Positions 61,379 through 64,000 of a DNA stretch of 64,000 nucleotides are shown in pieces. The number at the start of each line of letters is the position of its first letter. The stretch's first letter is position 1. The DNA lies in the NCBI GenBank assembly GCA_000231825.2, contig JH720323.1, positions 399,825 through 463,824 of the forward strand, read 5' to 3'. The translations under genes were made by a program, and so were the position numbers. The notes beneath the pieces were generated by a model. That model had not been told where the DNA came from, ran no database searches, and saw nothing but the letters and a program-made list of their open reading frames with translations. The stretch comes from Tetrahymena elliotti 4EA. Its lineage: Eukaryota > Ciliophora > Oligohymenophorea > Hymenostomatida > Tetrahymenidae.

Positions 61379-63118
61379 ATGTAAGAATTTGAAAATAATT
61401 TTGACTGGTTCTCTCTTGAGAAGTTTACAGGTTATATTATTTTTATTTTTTTTGTAATTTTAAAAATAAAATAAAATTTTTAACTAGAACATGATCTTAA
61501 GTTAATACACTTACAGCATTATGGGTAGTAGAAAATATATTAAAATGATATGAAGGACATATAGAAAATAGATACTCTATATAGATAAACCCTTGATTAA
61601 CTATATGAATGGCTTTAAAAAAAATCATAGAAAACTCTAACTTCGCAGAAAATTAGTGAGAATTTACTTCAATTCTAAAAGCAAGTAAAAACTAGCTATT
61701 TATCATTTTTAAAATTATATTAAATTTCTTTCAAAAAATAGATTGAGAATCCAAGGTATGATTTTAAAGGACTTGAATTTGAAGTTTTCTATGAAGATGT
61801 AATTAAGAGTGATTATTAAAGCTTGGCATTCCAAATCTCTAAAGCATTTTACATAGATAAGCTTTCGATGTATTTCTAAGCAAGCAGGATAAGTGACCTA
61901 GACATTCAGATTCTGTCTCTCATTTTTACCTTGAACAAAAACATCAAAAATCTAAAGTTCCATTTTGGTAGCAATACAATCACAACTAAGTCAATATTTT
62001 ACCTCATTCTAAATCTAGCTTTAAATAAGAGCATAACTAGTATAGAATTAGAGTATAATAACTGTGAAATACTTTAATTAAAATAAACTACAAATATGAT
62101 CTCTTCTTTTTTGCATTACAAAGCTATTGATTGTCCTTTAGTAGAAGTTAATATAAGCGGCGGGTTTATTTTAATTGATTTGCCTCTATTTCCCCAAAAT
62201 CTACAAACTCTTCAAAAGATTGATTTGCACATCAGCAACAATATTTTCAAAGACGATAAACTGTTAATTAATATTTGCTCAGGTTTGTAAAATAATTAAA
62301 ATCTTGAAGTATTTTCTTTAGATTTCAAAAATAATAATCTTACTGAATATGGAATATCATAACTTGCAAATTTTCTTTATCCCACAAAGCATGAATCTAA
62401 ATTAAAAGAATTGAGGCTCAGTTTAAGTGGAATCGAATAAGGTTGCAATGCTAGCTAAGCTATACCATAGTTAGGTAAGGCTTTACAAGCTATGAAAGAG
62501 TTATACAAATTAGAAATAAACCTCAATGATTTTAACTTAGAAGGATCTGATTTTAGTTAATTCTTGAATTGCTTAAAGAATAAATAAGGTTCGCCTTTTT
62601 AGTGGCTATTTATATCTTATTCTGGAAATGACAAAATAAATCTTGAAGACGAAATTATTCTTGGAGAAATTTATGCTAAAAATTATTTCAACTATGGGAT
62701 GAATGTTGATATTACTAATAAGTTGATAAAGATAACCACTTAAAAAATTGGGCCTGAAAAAGAAAATAGCTTAACTTATGAATCAATCAAAAAAATAGGT
62801 GAAAGTGTTTATAATTTTCCTAATTGTTTAAAACTTGATTTGAGTTAATTTAGAGCTAATTGGAGTCTTAAGCTTTAAAGGCTTCTTAAGTATATTCACA
62901 TAACTAGTGGATGTAACACAAAATCAATTATTTCGACAACTGAGGCTCAAACCGGTCCCATATGGGATTATCTTGATACTTACCTCTAAATAAATAAACT
63001 ACAGATACTAGCAGTATATAAATCTTTGCAAGGCATTTTACCTGTTTCTCTACCTTAGGCCATATATGACTTGAGAGAGGATATGGATATATTTATTTCG
63101 AAAAATTATGATCTCTGA
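61379..63118 (+). CDS. leucine-rich-repeat-like protein, 541 aa
   Basis: Three exons join in frame: 61379-61430, 61488-61684 and 61742-63118, with introns of 57 bases each. The N-terminal ~85 residues are Gln/Lys-rich and helical. The rest consists of degenerate leucine-rich repeats of the ribonuclease-inhibitor type, with units such as IKNLKFHFGSNTI, ITSIELEYNNCEI, LQTLQKIDLHISNNIF, LEVFSLDFKNNNLTE and LYKLEINLNDFNLEG. LRRs bind proteins. The later part (from about residue 400) is less regular and has its own conserved-looking blocks (GPIWDYLDTYLQI). No kinase, F-box or membrane segment is visible. Large LRR families without assigned roles are common in ciliates. The start is the first ATG of the open frame; the frame is uninterrupted to TGA. 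Confidence 0.8.
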
Positions 63119-64000
63119 ACCTAGAAAAAATATATCTCATAGCGTGTAACTATTTAATATGTAAGTTTGTATAAAAGAGATATTTTTAATCCTCTTTCTT
63201 TTATGTAAAAGAAAAAATATAAAATATGTAATCTACTTTTAAATTTAGCAGATTTTTTAATTTTCTTGTAAATTTTCTCTGTTTTTTTTAAATCTTGAAA
63301 AAATATTTTTATTTTTTTGAATGTTTCTTAAAATTTTGATATCTTGTTAATCAAGTTCAACTGACAATTAAATATATTCTATATACTTTATTATTAAATG
63401 TCATAAAAGAATTTATTTGAAACTATGAATTTCAAAAGGAGCTGATTTTGTTATTTAAATGCTGTCTGCTTAAAAAGTACAAAATTAGTAGTATCTCAAT
63501 TTATTGATCAAAATAGAGCGAAAATTAAAAATTCGCTTTCTAATTAAAAAAATAATTTTATCTCCAAAATCATTTATATATTTTTCTTTTACAAAATGTT
63601 AAATAGTTAGGATTAATTAAGATTTTTGAAAAAGGGATTTTTATGAAGGATGAAGATTATTAAGTAATATTCAAATAATATATTTAAATCTATAAAAAAA
63701 TTTTATAAAATTCATGAAAAACGTAGAAAAATAGAGTATGATTTGAGAAGATTTACGACTTTAATTAAAATTTGAGAATATTTAAAATTTTTCTTTTATA
63801 CTAAATTGATATTTAGTATGATTCAAATGGTTTATTTTTTTTAATTTCTTAACTTAGTAATTTAGTAATGAATTGCATCAATATTCTTGCAAACCATGAG
63901 TAAATTAGAAATATTAGACATCAGTCGTTTATTTACATATTTTAAATAAATAATATTAAAATTGTTTAAATTTAAATAAATGAAGTATTGCTAAAATTGT
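63119..64000. other. terminal non-coding stretch
   Basis: The last 880 bases follow the LRR gene. They are AT-rich with no supported exon on either strand; a gene beyond the window cannot be excluded. Confidence 0.45.

Noticed and set aside
1..64000. Search for telomeric repeats, transposons, CRISPR arrays, tRNA or rRNA genes
   Set aside because: None seen by eye. Short inverted repeats are of the size expected by chance in AT-rich DNA; a covariance-model scan would be needed for small RNAs.

Overview
The window reads as internal macronuclear DNA of an oligohymenophorean ciliate, most like Tetrahymena or a close relative. It is very AT-rich. Genes make sense only if TAA and TAG encode glutamine and TGA is the sole stop: every long gene here carries many in-frame TAA/TAG codons and ends at TGA. 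Introns are GT...AG, mostly 40-130 bases and AT-rich, which fits Tetrahymena better than Paramecium. I saw no telomeric C4A2 repeats, transposons, CRISPR arrays, operons or confident tRNA/rRNA genes. Read with the standard code, almost every gene here breaks into fragments.

Layout. 0.4-3.2 kb (+): a multi-pass membrane protein and a TPR protein. 4.1-8.9 kb (-): a KIF12-like kinesin and an uncharacterised protein. 9.6-12.0 kb (+): a sperm-tail PG-repeat (STPG) axonemal protein. 12.6-25.3 kb (-): a long coiled-coil protein, a divergent TM9SF/EMP70 membrane protein, snurportin-1, a protein with a C-terminal ubiquitin-like domain ending in Gly-Gly, and a small unknown. 27.2 kb (+): a 55-residue endosulfine-like protein. 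28.3-33.6 kb (-): a syntaxin-like SNARE and three low-complexity proteins. 35.7-45.9 kb (+): a five-EF-hand protein, a predicted N-myristoylated protein and a very large Gln/Lys/Asn-rich protein. 46.6-50.9 kb (-): two tandem SK-like potassium channels. 52.2-54.6 kb (-): a coiled-coil protein. 56.2-63.1 kb (+): an ARMC9 orthologue and a leucine-rich-repeat-like protein.

Biology. Several genes fit a ciliated cell: ARMC9 (ciliary base and tip), the STPG protein (axonemal microtubules), the kinesin, the EF-hand protein and the K+ channels. This is not an operon; each gene has its own spacing and orientation. Snurportin (snRNP import), the SNARE and TM9SF (membrane traffic) and endosulfine (PP2A control) are housekeeping functions. 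The most unusual items are the Gly-Gly-ending ubiquitin-like protein, the miniature endosulfine with a first exon that is only the ATG, the tandem channels sharing a C-terminal tail motif, and several places where a convincing protein changes frame at an extremely short intron or at an A9 run.
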